Source: Pseudomonas antarctica (GTDB taxonomy: Bacteria; Pseudomonadota; Gammaproteobacteria; Pseudomonadales; Pseudomonadaceae). Taken from it: a stretch of DNA of 64,000 nt. Positions 54,398-64,000 of this stretch are shown in pieces. Positions within the stretch are counted from its first letter, which is position 1, and each line of letters opens with the position of its first letter. The stretch lies in assembly GCF_001647715.1 (NCBI RefSeq), contig NZ_CP015600.1:3224001-3288000 (forward strand), in the 5' to 3' direction. A model generated the notes under the pieces. That model had not been told where the DNA came from. It saw only the letters and a program-made list of their open reading frames with translations, and made no database searches. The position numbers and the translations under genes were made by a program.

Positions 54398-56049
54398 TCC
54401 GGCGCTGGGCATTGCCCCTGCTCCTGTTGGCGTTTGGTGCGTTTTATCTGTTACCGCTGGCCAGTCATGGCCTGTGGATTCCGGATGAAACCCGTTATGC
54501 ACAAATCAGCCAGGAAATGCTGCTGACCGGCAAGTGGGCTTCGCCACACTTCATGGGCATCCGCTACTTCGAGAAACCCGCCGCCGGCTATTGGATGATT
54601 GCGCTGGGCCAGGCGATTTTCGGGCAAAACCTGTTCGGCGTGCGCTTTGCATCCGCGCTGAGCACCGGGTTGAGCATCCTGCTGGTCTATCTTGTGTCTC
54701 GCCGACTGTGGAACGACCCGCAAAAAAGCCTGGTCAGCACGGTGCTGTACATGAGTTTTGTCAGCGTGGCCTTGCTTGGCGGTTATGCCAACCTGGACCC
54801 GCAATTCACCTTCTGGGTCAACCTGACCGGCGTGGCGCTGTGGTTCTGCTTCGACAGCACCACGCGCCGCGGCCGTTTATGGTCCTGGGCCATGCTCGGT
54901 TTTGCCTGTGGCATGGGTTTCATGACCAAAGGGTTCCTGGCCTGGCTGCTGCCGGTGTTGATCGCCCTGCCCTACGCAATCTGGCAGAAACGCTTTCGTG
55001 AATTGCTGGCTTACGGCGTGGTCGCCGTGGTCGTTGCGATTGTGGTCAGCCTGCCGTGGGCCCTGGCTGTGCACCTGCAAGAGCCGGACTACTGGAACTT
55101 CTTCTTCTGGCACGAGCATATCCAACGCTTCGCCGGGGATGACGCCCAGCATGCCGAGCCATTCTGGTTCTATCTGCCGCTGATGGTCGCGTTCTCGTTG
55201 CCATGGATTGCCCTGCTGCCATCCACGGTGAAACGCGCCTGGCTGGAAAAACGCCTGCCTAAAACCGCGTTCCTGCTGCTCTGGCTATTGATGCCCCTGG
55301 CATTCTTCAGCCTGGCCAAAGGCAAGCTGCCGTCGTACATCATGCCTTGCCTGCTGCCGCTGGCCCTGCTGATGGGGTCGACCCTGAGCGACAAACTTGC
55401 CCGGGGCCATAGTCGCGCACTGCGCATCAACGGCTGGCTGAACCTGGGTATCGGTATCGCGGCCTTGTTGGCAATCAGCTGGTTTCAATTGAAGAACCCG
55501 GTGTACGAACACGGACAAGAAACCCTCAGCCTGGTGCTGGTGTTTACCTTCCTGTTCGGCTGGATTGTGGTCAACCTTCTGCAGGCCGCGCGCCCTTTGA
55601 AACTGTGGGCAGCGCCGGCGATCGGCAGTTGGTTGCTGGTCGCTCTGGTGCCGGCCGCCCTGCCCCATTCGGTGGTGTACAACAAGACGCCGGATCAGTT
55701 CATCATCGACCACCTGCCAGAACTGCAACCGACCACCGCTCTGCTCAGCAATGACCTGGGCGCCGCGTCGGCCCTGTCATGGCGTTTGGGCCGCCCGGAC
55801 GTCAGCCTCTACAACACCGTCGGCGAAGTGAAATACGGCATCGCCTACCCGGACACCGCCCATCGCAAGATCGATACCAGCGAAGTCCAGCAATGGATGA
55901 GCGAAGCGCGCAAAAAGGGTTCTGTCGGCGTGGTGATGCGGGTCAAGGGCGACGATGAGGTTGCTGAAGTGAACCTGCTGCCCCAGGACGGCAAGCGTTA
56001 TGAGCAAGGCAATATCGTGATCCTGATTTTCCCACAGGCTGCGCAATGA
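54394..56049 (+). CDS. arnT: Lipid A Ara4N transferase
   Basis: This 551-aa inner-membrane glycosyltransferase moves aminoarabinose from undecaprenyl phosphate to lipid A on the periplasmic face, lowering polymyxin binding. GT83 signs are [18 protein letters not shown] near residue 27 and [10 protein letters not shown] near 62, followed by about a dozen hydrophobic segments and a C-terminal periplasmic domain. The start at 54394 is fixed by the ATGA overlap. Confidence 0.96.
   Translation: MIRRWALPLLLLAFGAFYLLPLASHGLWIPDETRYAQISQEMLLTGKWASPHFMGIRYFEKPAAGYWMIALGQAIFGQNLFGVRFASALSTGLSILLVYLVSRRLWNDPQKSLVSTVLYMSFVSVALLGGYANLDPQFTFWVNLTGVALWFCFDSTTRRGRLWSWAMLGFACGMGFMTKGFLAWLLPVLIALPYAIWQKRFRELLAYGVVAVVVAIVVSLPWALAVHLQEPDYWNFFFWHEHIQRFAGDDAQHAEPFWFYLPLMVAFSLPWIALLPSTVKRAWLEKRLPKTAFLLLWLLMPLAFFSLAKGKLPSYIMPCLLPLALLMGSTLSDKLARGHSRALRINGWLNLGIGIAALLAISWFQLKNPVYEHGQETLSLVLVFTFLFGWIVVNLLQAARPLKLWAAPAIGSWLLVALVPAALPHSVVYNKTPDQFIIDHLPELQPTTALLSNDLGAASALSWRLGRPDVSLYNTVGEVKYGIAYPDTAHRKIDTSEVQQWMSEARKKGSVGVVMRVKGDDEVAEVNLLPQDGKRYEQGNIVILIFPQAAQ
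54965..54972 (-). other. KOPS octamer (right arm)
   Basis: GGGCAGGG on the minus strand, inside arnT, points toward dif. Confidence 0.5.
55658..55665 (-). other. KOPS octamer (right arm)
   Basis: GGGCAGGG on the minus strand, inside arnT, points toward dif. Confidence 0.5.
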
Positions 56050-56393
56050 TCACGTTGCTTCTGCTATTAAGCGCCTGCCTGCTCACCTGCATGGGCCAGG
56101 TTTCGCAAAAATTTGCCGTGGAAAGCTGGCGTGACCAGCCGGACGGTTGGGCGCCGAAACTGCGCTCCCCGTGGCTGTGGTCGGCGCTGGTGTGCCTGGG
56201 CCTGGGCCTGTTGGTGTGGCTGCTGGTGTTACAGCGTCTGGAGGTGGGCATCGCCTACCCGATGCTCAGCTTGAATTTCGTGCTGGTGACGCTGATGGCG
56301 CGCTTTGTGTTTCATGAGCACATCGATGGCCGTCATTGGCTCGGTGTGGCGCTGGTCATCGGCGGCGTTGTACTGCTGGGGCGTCACGTATGA
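56046..56393 (+). CDS. arnE: Aminoarabinose flippase subunit ArnE
   Basis: This 115-aa four-helix small multidrug resistance-like protein pairs with ArnF to flip undecaprenyl-P-Ara4N to the periplasmic side. [24 protein letters not shown] is typical of the family. It overlaps both neighbours by ATGA. Confidence 0.93.
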   Translation: MITLLLLLSACLLTCMGQVSQKFAVESWRDQPDGWAPKLRSPWLWSALVCLGLGLLVWLLVLQRLEVGIAYPMLSLNFVLVTLMARFVFHEHIDGRHWLGVALVIGGVVLLGRHV

Positions 56394-56803
56394 GCCGGGC
56401 GCAAGGGTTTGCCCTGGCCCTGGGCAGCGTCGGCCTGGTGAGCGCCGCTCAACTGGGCATGCGCTGGAGCATGACGCGCCTGCCACTGCCTGACGAGTGG
56501 CTGAGCGCATTCAACAGCAACGCCATTGATCTGGGCGCCCTGGGCGTGGTCAGCCTGGCAATCATCGCCTATGCGCTGTCGATGGTGTGCTGGCTCGGCG
56601 CCCTCAAGCATTTACCCCTGGGTCGCGCCTATTCGCTGCTCAGCATCAGCTACGCGCTGGTGTACCTGCTGGCGGCCAGCCTGCCGGTGTTCAACGAACA
56701 TTTTTCGCTTTCAAAAACCCTGGGGGTGGCGCTGGTCATCCTCGGTGTTCTGGTTATTAACTCTCGTCGTGCTAGCGTTGCAAGCCCCAGGAATGCCCCA
56801 TGA
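56390..56803 (+). CDS. arnF: Aminoarabinose flippase subunit ArnF
   Basis: This 137-aa partner of ArnE has four hydrophobic helices and [27 protein letters not shown]. The start at 56390 lies in the ATGA overlap with arnE, and the stop overlaps ugd (ATGA). Confidence 0.93.
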   Translation: MSRAQGFALALGSVGLVSAAQLGMRWSMTRLPLPDEWLSAFNSNAIDLGALGVVSLAIIAYALSMVCWLGALKHLPLGRAYSLLSISYALVYLLAASLPVFNEHFSLSKTLGVALVILGVLVINSRRASVASPRNAP

Positions 56804-58179
56804 AAATCAGTGTATTTGGTAGCGGTTACGTCGGTCTGGTACAGGCCACCGTATTGGCCGAAGTCGGTCACGATGTGATCTGCATGGACGTTGACAAGAG
56901 CAAGGTCGAGTCGCTTCAGAAAGGCCATGTGACCATCTTCGAACCGGGCCTGGCTGCCATGGTCAAGGAAAACCTGGAAAGTGGCCGCCTGCACTTTACC
57001 TTTGATGAAAAACTCGCCGTTGAACACGGTGAAGTGCTTTTTATCGCCGTGGGCACGCCCTCGGATGAAGACGGCTCAGCCGACCTCAAGTATGTGCTGT
57101 CGGTAGGTGATGCCGTGTCCCGCCATCGTGTGGAACCGGTGATTCTGGTGGAAAAGTCCACCGTACCCGTCGGCACCGGCGACACCTTGCGCGCCCATAT
57201 CGAAAAAAACCTGCACATCGCAGGCCGTCACCTGGAATTCGATATCGTCTCCAACCCGGAATTCCTCAAGGAAGGCACGGCCGTTGCCGACTGCCGCCGC
57301 CCGGACCGTATTATCATCGGTTGCGAACGTGAAGAAGTGCGTGAAGTGATGCGCGACCTGTATGCGCCCTTCAACCGCAACCACGACCGCATCATCTTCA
57401 TGGACCTGCGCAGCGCCGAACTGACCAAGTACGCCGCCAACTGCATGCTGGCCACCAAGATCAGCTTTATCAACCAGATCGCCGAGCTGGCCGAACACCT
57501 GGGTGCGGACATCGAAGCCGTACGCCTGGGCATCGGCGCCGACTCACGAATTGGCTACCACTTCATCTACCCGGGTTGCGGCTACGGCGGTTCGTGCTTC
57601 CCCAAAGACATGCGCGCCCTGATCCACAGCGCCAAGGAAGCCAACTGCTCCAGCGACCTGCTGGAAGCGGTCGAAGCCATCAACCAGCGCCAGAAGAGCA
57701 AGCTGTTCGAACGTATCAATGCTTACTTCAAGGGCGAGCTGAAAGGCAAGACGTTCGCGTTGTGGGGCCTGGCCTTCAAGCCCAACACCGATGACATGCG
57801 TGATGCACCGAGCCGTGTGCTGATGGAAGCCCTTTGGGCGGCGGGCGCCAATGTACGTGCGTTTGACCCTGAAGCGATGCAGGAAACCCAGCGAATCTAC
57901 GGTGACGAGTCGCGGCTGACGCTGCTGGGCACACCGGAGTCCGCCTTGAGCGGCGCCGATGCGCTGATCGTCTGCACCGAATGGCAGCAGTTCAAGGCCC
58001 CGGATTTCGAGCTGATCCTCGACCGCCTGAAAAACCCGGTGATTTTCGACGGTCGCAACCTGTACGACGGCGAGCGCCTGGCGCGCAAAGGCTTCAAATA
58101 CTTCCCAATGGGTCGTGGTGATTCCTGCGAGTTGCCGATTCCTCAGCAAAACTGGGTAGCGCCGGTCAAGGAAGACTGA
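56800..58179 (+). CDS. ugd: UDP-glucose 6-dehydrogenase
   Basis: This 459-aa enzyme oxidises UDP-glucose twice to UDP-glucuronate, the precursor for ArnA. The N-terminal Rossmann motif is [20 protein letters not shown], and the catalytic cysteine C266 is in [12 protein letters not shown]. As in P. aeruginosa, it ends the arn operon. UDP-glucuronate also feeds other polysaccharides. Confidence 0.96.
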   Translation: MKISVFGSGYVGLVQATVLAEVGHDVICMDVDKSKVESLQKGHVTIFEPGLAAMVKENLESGRLHFTFDEKLAVEHGEVLFIAVGTPSDEDGSADLKYVLSVGDAVSRHRVEPVILVEKSTVPVGTGDTLRAHIEKNLHIAGRHLEFDIVSNPEFLKEGTAVADCRRPDRIIIGCEREEVREVMRDLYAPFNRNHDRIIFMDLRSAELTKYAANCMLATKISFINQIAELAEHLGADIEAVRLGIGADSRIGYHFIYPGCGYGGSCFPKDMRALIHSAKEANCSSDLLEAVEAINQRQKSKLFERINAYFKGELKGKTFALWGLAFKPNTDDMRDAPSRVLMEALWAAGANVRAFDPEAMQETQRIYGDESRLTLLGTPESALSGADALIVCTEWQQFKAPDFELILDRLKNPVIFDGRNLYDGERLARKGFKYFPMGRGDSCELPIPQQNWVAPVKED

Positions 58180-58182
58180 CAC

Positions 58183-59805
58183 GTGAACAAAGCTCAACCG
58201 CCCTTGCTTACTGCAACGATCCGCAACCAGTCGCTGGGGCTTGGGCTCCTTGCACTGGTGCTGTTTATCGTCGGCAATTGGCACCAGGCCATCATCGGGT
58301 TCGACTCGCGCTTCTTGGTGTTTGCTCAGGAGATGCTGCGCCATGGGCCGAGCTTCTTTCCCACCACCTATGGCCAGCCCTACGCTGACTACCTGGCGAC
58401 CTCAACACTGCTGACGTGGCTGTTGTCCTTGCCGTTCGGCCAGGTCACCAGCCTGACGGCATGGCTGCCTACGTCTATCGCGTCAGCGCTGATCGTAACC
58501 CTGGTGTATCGCCTCACGGCGCCCTACTCCACGCGTTGGGGCCTGTTGAGCATCGCGATGTTGCTGCTCAGCAGCACCTTCATCAGTGAAACCCGTGCGG
58601 TGTCCCTGGACCAGATGCTCGCCGCCATCGCCCTGGCGGTGTTCTACCTGGGTTACGCCCACGATCACTTCGGTGCCGCCAAACGTCTGCATTGGTTGTT
58701 CCTGCTGGTGATTCTAGGCTTTGCAGTGCGTGGGCCAATCGGCCTGGTGATCCCGACCGGCGTACTCTGCAGCTATTACCTGATCAATCGCCAATGGCGC
58801 CAACTGTTCACTTTTGGTGTGCTGGCACTGGCCCTGTTGGTGGCATGCGTCGGCCTCTTGCTGCTGCTGGCCAAGCTCAGCGGTGGCGAAGACTTCATGC
58901 AGGACGTGATCCGCATGCAGTTCCTGGGGCGTATGGACGGCACCGAAGGCTCCAGCGGCGTGCTGTATTACTTCACCAGCTCCATGGGCAACTATGCGTT
59001 GGCCTATCCGCTGGCGTTGTTGGTGCTGTTGGCGGTCGTCGTCGGCGGGCGCCGAGCGCCGGACCCAGCGTTGCAACTGGTGTTGTATTGCGCGGCGGCC
59101 GGTCTGCTGGTGATGCTGGGCCTGTCGGTACCCCAGGCCAAAAAGGCCCGCTACATACTGCCGATGCTGCCCATGGCGGCGATCATTGCGGCCTACCCGT
59201 TCCAGGTCACCCAGGGGCGACTGTTCGCGGCGCTACGCGCTTTGATGCTGGGTATCTGGACGCTGCTGCCGGCGCTCCTGGTGATCGGGCTGGTGGTGGC
59301 GCGCAAGCGTTACCCGGCGCAGCTGGACAACCTTGGGCTGATCTTCACGTTGCTGGGTGTGCTTCAGGGGCTGGCGTTGCTGTCACTCCTCAAAGCACGC
59401 CTGCGGCCGCTGGGGCCCGCCTTCGCGGCAGTGCTGGCGCTCTGGTCGACCTACATCGTGGTGGTCGAACCGCTGGAACGCACGCTCTACGACACCCGCA
59501 CCTTCAGCCTCGCGGTCAAAGCGCAAATCCTGCAGCAACCGGCACCGGTGGTACTGCATGGCTTGGGTAAAGATGCGAAAGCCATCAAGTTCATGGTCAA
59601 CTTCAACTGCGATAAGGTGCCACTGTTTACCCAATCGTCCGCAGATCTGGCCCCGTTGCAAGGGCCGGCCTGGCTGGTGATGAGTGCTCAGGACTTCGAA
59701 AAACTGCAAGATCCACGCTTGCGCTCGATCACACCGACGCTCAGTGGAGAGTTCGACAAAGATCCTTATGTGTTGCTGCATCTGGAGAAAGTCTCAGCGC
59801 CTTGA
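58183..59805 (+). CDS. ArnT-like PMT-family glycosyltransferase
   Basis: This 540-aa protein has the ArnT/GT39-like layout: a first helix, a periplasmic loop (WHQAIIGFDSRFLVFAQEML, with the acidic residue in GFDSR), about ten more helices and a C-terminal soluble part. It differs enough from ArnT to have another acceptor or sugar. The GTG at 58183 is three bases after the ugd stop, so it is co-transcribed with arn. Confidence 0.85.
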   Translation: MNKAQPPLLTATIRNQSLGLGLLALVLFIVGNWHQAIIGFDSRFLVFAQEMLRHGPSFFPTTYGQPYADYLATSTLLTWLLSLPFGQVTSLTAWLPTSIASALIVTLVYRLTAPYSTRWGLLSIAMLLLSSTFISETRAVSLDQMLAAIALAVFYLGYAHDHFGAAKRLHWLFLLVILGFAVRGPIGLVIPTGVLCSYYLINRQWRQLFTFGVLALALLVACVGLLLLLAKLSGGEDFMQDVIRMQFLGRMDGTEGSSGVLYYFTSSMGNYALAYPLALLVLLAVVVGGRRAPDPALQLVLYCAAAGLLVMLGLSVPQAKKARYILPMLPMAAIIAAYPFQVTQGRLFAALRALMLGIWTLLPALLVIGLVVARKRYPAQLDNLGLIFTLLGVLQGLALLSLLKARLRPLGPAFAAVLALWSTYIVVVEPLERTLYDTRTFSLAVKAQILQQPAPVVLHGLGKDAKAIKFMVNFNCDKVPLFTQSSADLAPLQGPAWLVMSAQDFEKLQDPRLRSITPTLSGEFDKDPYVLLHLEKVSAP

Positions 59806-59846
59806 TCGCGTTCACTGATCGCGGTCACAGCAGTCTGACGGAAACA

Positions 59847-59876
59847 ACGCCCACTCCTCAAAGAGTGGGCGTTTTT
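59847..59876 (+). terminator. Intrinsic terminator after the arn operon
   Basis: A 10-bp perfect stem ACGCCCACTC/GAGTGGGCGT with a 6-nt loop is followed by TTTT. Confidence 0.93.
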
Positions 59877-60050
59877 CGTTATTAGCGCCCGGAAAGCACC
59901 TACGTTGCTATGCGTAAAGGCTGGTGCGCTTTGCCTTCCGATGCCTGGAACCCAAATGTAGACTCGTTCGCCAAGTGCGTTAACTATCTACTACAGGACG
60001 CTGCCATCCCTTCAACGCACAGTGGCCGCCATCATTAAAAGGGCAATACC

Positions 60051-60266
60051 GTGCCAGAAGATTTGTTGCTTATGCCTGCGCCGAGGCTGGATCGGTTGAT
60101 GGAGCTGCGCGACGCGTTGGTGGCGTTGAAGGGACCCTTGGCCGATAACACTGCGCTGCAGGCGAACCTGCAAAGGCAGCTGTTCAATGAAGAGGCCGAT
60201 ACCCGTGTTCTCGGGCGGATCAACAGGCCGTTCGCGCAGCAGAAACGCCTGATCCCTTTTGATTAA
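60051..60266 (+). CDS. Small hypothetical protein
   Basis: This 71-aa protein, not recognised, starts at GTG 60051 with AAAAGGG upstream. It is leucine-, arginine- and aspartate-rich with two amphipathic helices (RLDRLMELRDALVALKGPL and NTALQANLQRQLFNEEADTR) and no signal peptide. A terminator follows at 60377. Confidence 0.65.
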   Translation: MPEDLLLMPAPRLDRLMELRDALVALKGPLADNTALQANLQRQLFNEEADTRVLGRINRPFAQQKRLIPFD

Positions 60267-60376
60267 GCCCTATAACTTCACTTTTTTTGCATTCAACCCT
60301 CATTAATATGCAGTGGCGCCAGGGTGCCCAGGTCGGCACACTGTTCAGTGTTCCTCCCCCAACTATTGGAACTTTC

Positions 60377-60414
60377 AAAGGGCTTTTGCGGGAAACCCGC
60401 CAAGCCCTTTTTTT
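60377..60414 (+). terminator. Intrinsic terminator
   Basis: AAAGGGCTT pairs with AAGCCCTTT around an inner GCGGG/CCCGC stem, followed by TTTT, just upstream of the HPP gene. Confidence 0.9.
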
Positions 60415-60439
60415 CGCCTGCTATTGATGGACTGCTTCG

Positions 60440-61150
60440 ATGCTCGCTCGCTGGTTACCCGCTGCAATCAATACCCGCCCTGCCGAATGGAGCCGCGCCG
60501 CAGTCGGCATGGCCGTAGGCACGCTGTTCAGTGTCTGGGTGTGTGCCCGGCTATTTGGAATGGAAGTCGCACTGCACCTGCTCGGTCCCCTTGGCGCTTC
60601 GGCCGTGCTGCTCTTTGCGGTGTCGTCCGGTGCGCTGGCCCAACCCTGGTCGATTATTGGCAGCTATTTGTGCGCCGCCGTGGTGGGGTTGCTGGTCGCT
60701 CGGGTATTGGGCCGTACGCTGGGCAGCGCTTGCCTGGCGGCCGGCATGACCGTCATCCTGATGTGCTGGCTGCGTTGCTTGCACCCACCCGCCGGTGGCC
60801 TGGCCATGACCCTGGTGCTTGCCGACCCCGCCTCTATTGCGCTGGGTTGGCAGGAGTTGGCCCCGGTCATGCTCGGCGCGTGTGCCCTGCTGGTGTGCGC
60901 GTTGGCCTATAACAACGCCACGCGCACGCGTTATCCCAAGGGTACGGGCGAATCACCTGCGGTCATCATCGGCACTGCGCCATCGGGGGCAGACGCCGCC
61001 ATCACCGCAGCCGACCTGAAGCTGGCCATGGCCGAGATGGAGCAGTTTTACGATGTGCAACCGACCGAGCTGGAACAACTGATCCACGCGGCCGAAGGCC
61101 ATGCACGGCGTCGCAGCATTGGCCAGGTACTGGCCAGTCGCGTCGCTTGA
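60440..61150 (+). CDS. HPP-family membrane protein
   Basis: This 236-aa protein has four or five membrane helices, the signature LHPPAGG, and a cytosolic C-terminal helical tail (TAADLKLAMAEMEQFYDVQPTELEQLI). HPP proteins in cyanobacteria and plants help transport nitrite; the role in pseudomonads is unknown. Confidence 0.88.
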   Translation: MLARWLPAAINTRPAEWSRAAVGMAVGTLFSVWVCARLFGMEVALHLLGPLGASAVLLFAVSSGALAQPWSIIGSYLCAAVVGLLVARVLGRTLGSACLAAGMTVILMCWLRCLHPPAGGLAMTLVLADPASIALGWQELAPVMLGACALLVCALAYNNATRTRYPKGTGESPAVIIGTAPSGADAAITAADLKLAMAEMEQFYDVQPTELEQLIHAAEGHARRRSIGQVLASRVA

Positions 61151-61281
61151 CCTCATCTGCATAAATGCAAAAACGACCTGCATGATTCCGGGTTGTACGG
61201 GGCAAATTTGCACTGGTACGATCGCGAGAGGGTTCGTTCGCGAACATCTTGATAAAGAACAATAAAAGCAGGGAGTTACAG

Positions 61282-62400
61282 ATGACTGCTCAGGTTTCAT
61301 CCGAAGCAAGCCGCGCCGAGGCTCTTCAGCAGGAGGCCCTTAAGCACGAGGTGCTGGCCGACGTGCGTAACCATATCGGCCACCTCACCCTCAATCGCCC
61401 CGCTGGCTTGAACGCCATTACCCTGGAGATGGTCCGCAGCCTGACGGCGCAGTTACAGGCCTGGGCGGATGATCCTCAGGTTTACGCCGTGGTACTGCGC
61501 GGCGCCGGTGAAAAAGCCTTCTGCGCCGGTGGCGACATCCGTTCGCTGTACGACAGCTTCAAGAACGGCGACAACCTGCACGAAGATTTTTTCGTTGAAG
61601 AATACGCCCTCGACCTGGCCATTCATCATTACCGCAAACCCGTATTGGCCCTGATGGACGGGTTTGTGCTGGGCGGTGGGATGGGCCTGGTGCAAGGTGC
61701 CGACCTGCGCGTAGTCACTGAGCGCAGCCGCCTGGCCATGCCGGAAGTGGCCATCGGCTATTTCCCGGATGTGGGCGGTAGCTACTTCCTGCCCCGCATT
61801 CCGGGCGAACTGGGGATTTACCTCGGCCTGACCGGCGTACAGATTCGCGCGGCCGATGCGTTGTATTGCGGGTTGGCGGACTGGTCTATCGACAGCGCCA
61901 AACTCAGCGAGCTGGACCGCAAGCTCGATCAATTGCAGTGGCAGGACTCGCCGCTCAAGGACCTGCAAGGCGTATTGGCCAAACTGGCCGTACAGCAATT
62001 GCCCGATGCACCACTGGCCGCGCTGCGACCTGCTATCGACCACTTCTTCGCCTTGCCGGACGTGCAGAGCATCGTTGAGCAACTGCAGGAAGTCACCGTC
62101 GCCGACAGCCACGAATGGGCCCTGAGTACCGTTAACCTGATGCAAACCCGCTCGCCGCTGGCCATGGCCGTAACCCTGCAAATGCTGCGCCGTGGCCGCC
62201 GCCTGCCGCTGGAGCAGTGCTTTGCCCTGGAACTGTACCTGGATCGCCAGTGGTTCGAACGCGGCGACCTGATCGAAGGGGTTCGTGCCCTGATCATCGA
62301 TAAAGACAAAACGCCCCGTTGGAACCCGCCGACTGTCCAAGGGCTGGACGCCAGCCATGTCGACAGCTTCTTCCGCGACTTCGTGCAGACTGGGAAATAG
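61282..62400 (+). CDS. 3-hydroxyisobutyryl-CoA hydrolase (crotonase family)
   Basis: This 372-aa crotonase-fold enzyme resembles HIBCH, which frees 3-hydroxyisobutyrate in valine breakdown. The oxyanion-hole segments are FCAGGDIRSLYD and DGFVLGGGMGLVQGAD, and the extra C-terminal region (ALELYLDRQWFERGDLIEGVRALIIDKD) is typical of HIBCH. Plain enoyl-CoA hydratases are about 260 aa. ATG 61282 has CAGGGAG. It is 3 bp before the acyl-CoA dehydrogenase. Confidence 0.9.
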   Translation: MTAQVSSEASRAEALQQEALKHEVLADVRNHIGHLTLNRPAGLNAITLEMVRSLTAQLQAWADDPQVYAVVLRGAGEKAFCAGGDIRSLYDSFKNGDNLHEDFFVEEYALDLAIHHYRKPVLALMDGFVLGGGMGLVQGADLRVVTERSRLAMPEVAIGYFPDVGGSYFLPRIPGELGIYLGLTGVQIRAADALYCGLADWSIDSAKLSELDRKLDQLQWQDSPLKDLQGVLAKLAVQQLPDAPLAALRPAIDHFFALPDVQSIVEQLQEVTVADSHEWALSTVNLMQTRSPLAMAVTLQMLRRGRRLPLEQCFALELYLDRQWFERGDLIEGVRALIIDKDKTPRWNPPTVQGLDASHVDSFFRDFVQTGK

Positions 62401-62403
62401 GCC

Positions 62404-63555
62404 ATGCAAGATATTGAATACACTGAAGAACAGGTAATGATCCGTGACATGGCGCGCGACTTTGCCCGTGGCGAAATCGCCCCGCATGCGCAAGCGTGGG
62501 AAAAGGCCGGCTGGATCGATGACGCTTTGGTCGCAAAAATGGGTGAATTGGGCCTGTTGGGCATGGTGGTCCCTGAGGAATGGGGCGGCACCTACGTCGA
62601 CTACGTGGCTTATGCGCTGGCGGTAGAAGAGATTTCTGCCGGTGATGGTGCTACCGGCGCGCTGATGAGTATCCACAACTCAGTGGGTTGCGGGCCAATC
62701 CTCAACTACGGCACACACGAACAGAAACAAACCTGGCTGCCCGACCTTGCCAGCGGCCAGGCCATTGGCTGCTTCTGCCTGACCGAACCCCAGGCCGGCT
62801 CCGAAGCCCACAACCTGCGCACCCGCGCTGAACTGCGTGATGGCCAGTGGGTAATCAATGGCGCCAAGCAGTTTGTCAGCAACGGCAAGCGCGCCAAGTT
62901 GGCCATTGTGTTTGCGGTGACTGACCCGGCGTTGGGCAAGAAAGGTATTTCCGCGTTCCTGGTGCCCACCCAGACGCCGGGGTTTGTGGTTGATCGCACG
63001 GAACACAAGATGGGCATTCGCGCCTCGGATACCTGCGCCGTCACACTCAGCGAGTGCACAGTGCCCGAAGCCAACCTGCTGGGTGAACGCGGCAAAGGCC
63101 TGGCCATCGCCCTGTCCAACCTCGAAGGCGGGCGCATCGGTATTGCCGCCCAAGCATTGGGCATCGCACGGGCCGCGTTTGAGGCGGCGCTGGCGTACGC
63201 CCGTGATCGCGTGCAATTCAACCAGGCAATCATTGAGCACCAGAGCATCGCCAACCTGCTGGCAGACATGCAAACCCGGCTCAATGCCGCACGCCTGCTG
63301 ATCCTGCACGCCGCGCGCCTGCGCAGTGCCGGCAAACCATGCTTGTCGGAAGCCTCCCAGGCCAAGCTGTTCGCCTCGGAAATGGCCGAAAAGGTCTGCT
63401 CTTCAGCGATGCAGATTCATGGCGGCTATGGGTATCTTGAGGATTACCCGGTGGAGCGTTACTACCGGGATGCCAGGATTACGCAGATTTACGAAGGGAC
63501 CAGTGAGATTCAGCGGATGGTCATTGCCCGAGAGCTCAAGCACTACCAGCTCTGA
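62404..63555 (+). CDS. Acyl-CoA dehydrogenase, probably isobutyryl type
   Basis: This 383-aa FAD enzyme introduces a double bond into a short branched acyl-CoA. Motifs are [14 protein letters not shown] and [10 protein letters not shown] with the base E364. Pairing with the HIBCH-like hydrolase suggests isobutyryl-CoA as substrate, in the valine route. It may run with the enoyl-CoA hydratase on the other side of the REP region. Confidence 0.92.
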   Translation: MQDIEYTEEQVMIRDMARDFARGEIAPHAQAWEKAGWIDDALVAKMGELGLLGMVVPEEWGGTYVDYVAYALAVEEISAGDGATGALMSIHNSVGCGPILNYGTHEQKQTWLPDLASGQAIGCFCLTEPQAGSEAHNLRTRAELRDGQWVINGAKQFVSNGKRAKLAIVFAVTDPALGKKGISAFLVPTQTPGFVVDRTEHKMGIRASDTCAVTLSECTVPEANLLGERGKGLAIALSNLEGGRIGIAAQALGIARAAFEAALAYARDRVQFNQAIIEHQSIANLLADMQTRLNAARLLILHAARLRSAGKPCLSEASQAKLFASEMAEKVCSSAMQIHGGYGYLEDYPVERYYRDARITQIYEGTSEIQRMVIARELKHYQL

Positions 63556-63562
63556 CAGATAC

Positions 63563-63584
63563 GCCGCTCCCACCTGTGGGAGCG
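63563..63584 (+). terminator. Hairpin / partial REP after acyl-CoA dehydrogenase
   Basis: CCGCTCCCAC and GTGGGAGCGG form a 10-bp stem with a 2-nt loop just downstream of the stop. Its sequence is the half of a REP element. Confidence 0.65.
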
Positions 63585-63643
63585 GTCTTGCCCTAATGCC
63601 AGTCAGTTAAGCGAACGAAGTGCTCAATGCAGCGAAGATCAAA

Positions 63644-63732
63644 TGTGGGAGCGGGCTTGCTCGCGAAGGCGGCCTGAAGCAAACATTGATGTTGATTGCC
63701 CCACCGCATTCGCGAGCAAGCCCGCTCCCACC
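63644..63732. repeat. Inverted pair of Pseudomonas REP elements
   Basis: GTGGGAGCGGGCTTGCTCGC near 63645 is repeated in inverted orientation at 63708-63732 with a spacer of about 40 bp. Such pairs are frequent between convergent genes in fluorescens-group genomes. Confidence 0.9.
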
Positions 63733-63761
63733 ATGGGGTCTACCGTGTTCTTGGGGTCAGC

Positions 63762-64000
63762 TTACTGGTCCTTGAACTCAGGCGCGCGCTTGGCCACAAA
63801 TGCCGCCATGCCTTCCTTCTGGTCTTGCGTCGCAAACGCCGCATGGAACACCCGGCGTTCAAAGCGCACGCCTTCGGACAGGCTCACTTCAAACGCGCGG
63901 TTCACACTTTCCTTGACCATCATGCTGATCGGCACTGACTTGCCGGCAATCAGTGTGGCGACTTTCAGCGCCTCTTCCAGCAGTTCATCGGCCGGCACAA
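63762..64000 (-). CDS. Enoyl-CoA hydratase, C-terminal part
   Basis: About 79 C-terminal residues of a crotonase-family enoyl-CoA hydratase lie here; the gene continues past the right edge. [34 protein letters not shown] and [30 protein letters not shown] are the usual C-terminal helices of EchA-type enzymes. It is convergent with the acyl-CoA dehydrogenase and could act with it. Confidence 0.88.
   Translation of the reverse strand, partial: VPADELLEEALKVATLIAGKSVPISMMVKESVNRAFEVSLSEGVRFERRVFHAAFATQDQKEGMAAFVAKRAPEFKDQ

Noticed and set aside
61453..62676. A 407-codon minus-strand frame
   Set aside because: It lies opposite two well-supported acyl-CoA genes and gives no recognisable protein.

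Overview
The window looks like chromosomal DNA of a Pseudomonas of the fluorescens type. Support: an L-Ara4N (arn) lipid A operon ending in ugd, a DUF2790 periplasmic protein, inverted REP elements with the GTGGGAGCGGGCTTGC core, a gammaproteobacterial dif site, and high-GC coding sequence throughout.

Layout, left to right. (1) 1-13.7 kb, minus strand: the 5' two thirds of a giant cyclic beta-1,2-glucan synthase; a three-gene signalling operon (unknown 146-aa protein, double-domain KaiC-like ATPase, GGDEF-histidine kinase fusion); a PAS-kinase-REC-REC-LuxR hybrid; and a PRC-barrel/BON pair. (2) 14.0-38.6 kb: an accessory stress and low-oxygen metabolism island. On the minus strand tpiA-xfp-aldolase are translationally coupled. 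On the plus strand lie a Crp-type regulator plus HAD phosphatase, oleate hydratase, two lipoproteins, a long BON-aldehyde dehydrogenase-ADH-NAD(P)HX repair-ADH-acetyltransferase-Crp/Fnr operon, two tandem universal stress proteins, and a rare flippase-like/Mg P-type ATPase fusion. Acetate kinase closes the island. (3) 38.6-40.4 kb: an AT-richer, gene-poor stretch holding the chromosome-dimer resolution site dif (39238-39265), so this window spans the replication terminus. (4) 40.4-64 kb: an unrecognised protein, a 2-deoxyribose utilisation cluster (deoC, deoR, mutarotase-like, permease, deoK), a Bcr-type exporter, a stand-alone tyrosine recombinase, the arnC-A-D-T-E-F-ugd operon without arnB plus an extra glycosyltransferase, and valine/branched-chain acyl-CoA genes.

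How the genes work together (inference). Xfp would cleave fructose-6-P or xylulose-5-P to acetyl-P, AckA would turn acetyl-P into ATP plus acetate, and TpiA and aldolase recycle the triose. The ADHs and aldehyde dehydrogenase balance NADH, and NnrDE repairs damaged NAD(P)H. Universal stress proteins, BON/PRC proteins, glucans and Mg transport fit survival under starvation, low oxygen or envelope stress.

The strongest undescribed signal is a box, GTAGTTTCCGAGNCTRC, found five times, always on the plus strand and between genes. In each copy a TANNNT hexamer begins exactly 37 nt after the first base of the box. Together these five sites could drive nearly every plus-strand gene from 14.0 to 36.6 kb, with the box centred near -41, as expected for a class II activator site. 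The second is dif, flanked by ten KOPS-type octamers whose orientation flips exactly at dif.
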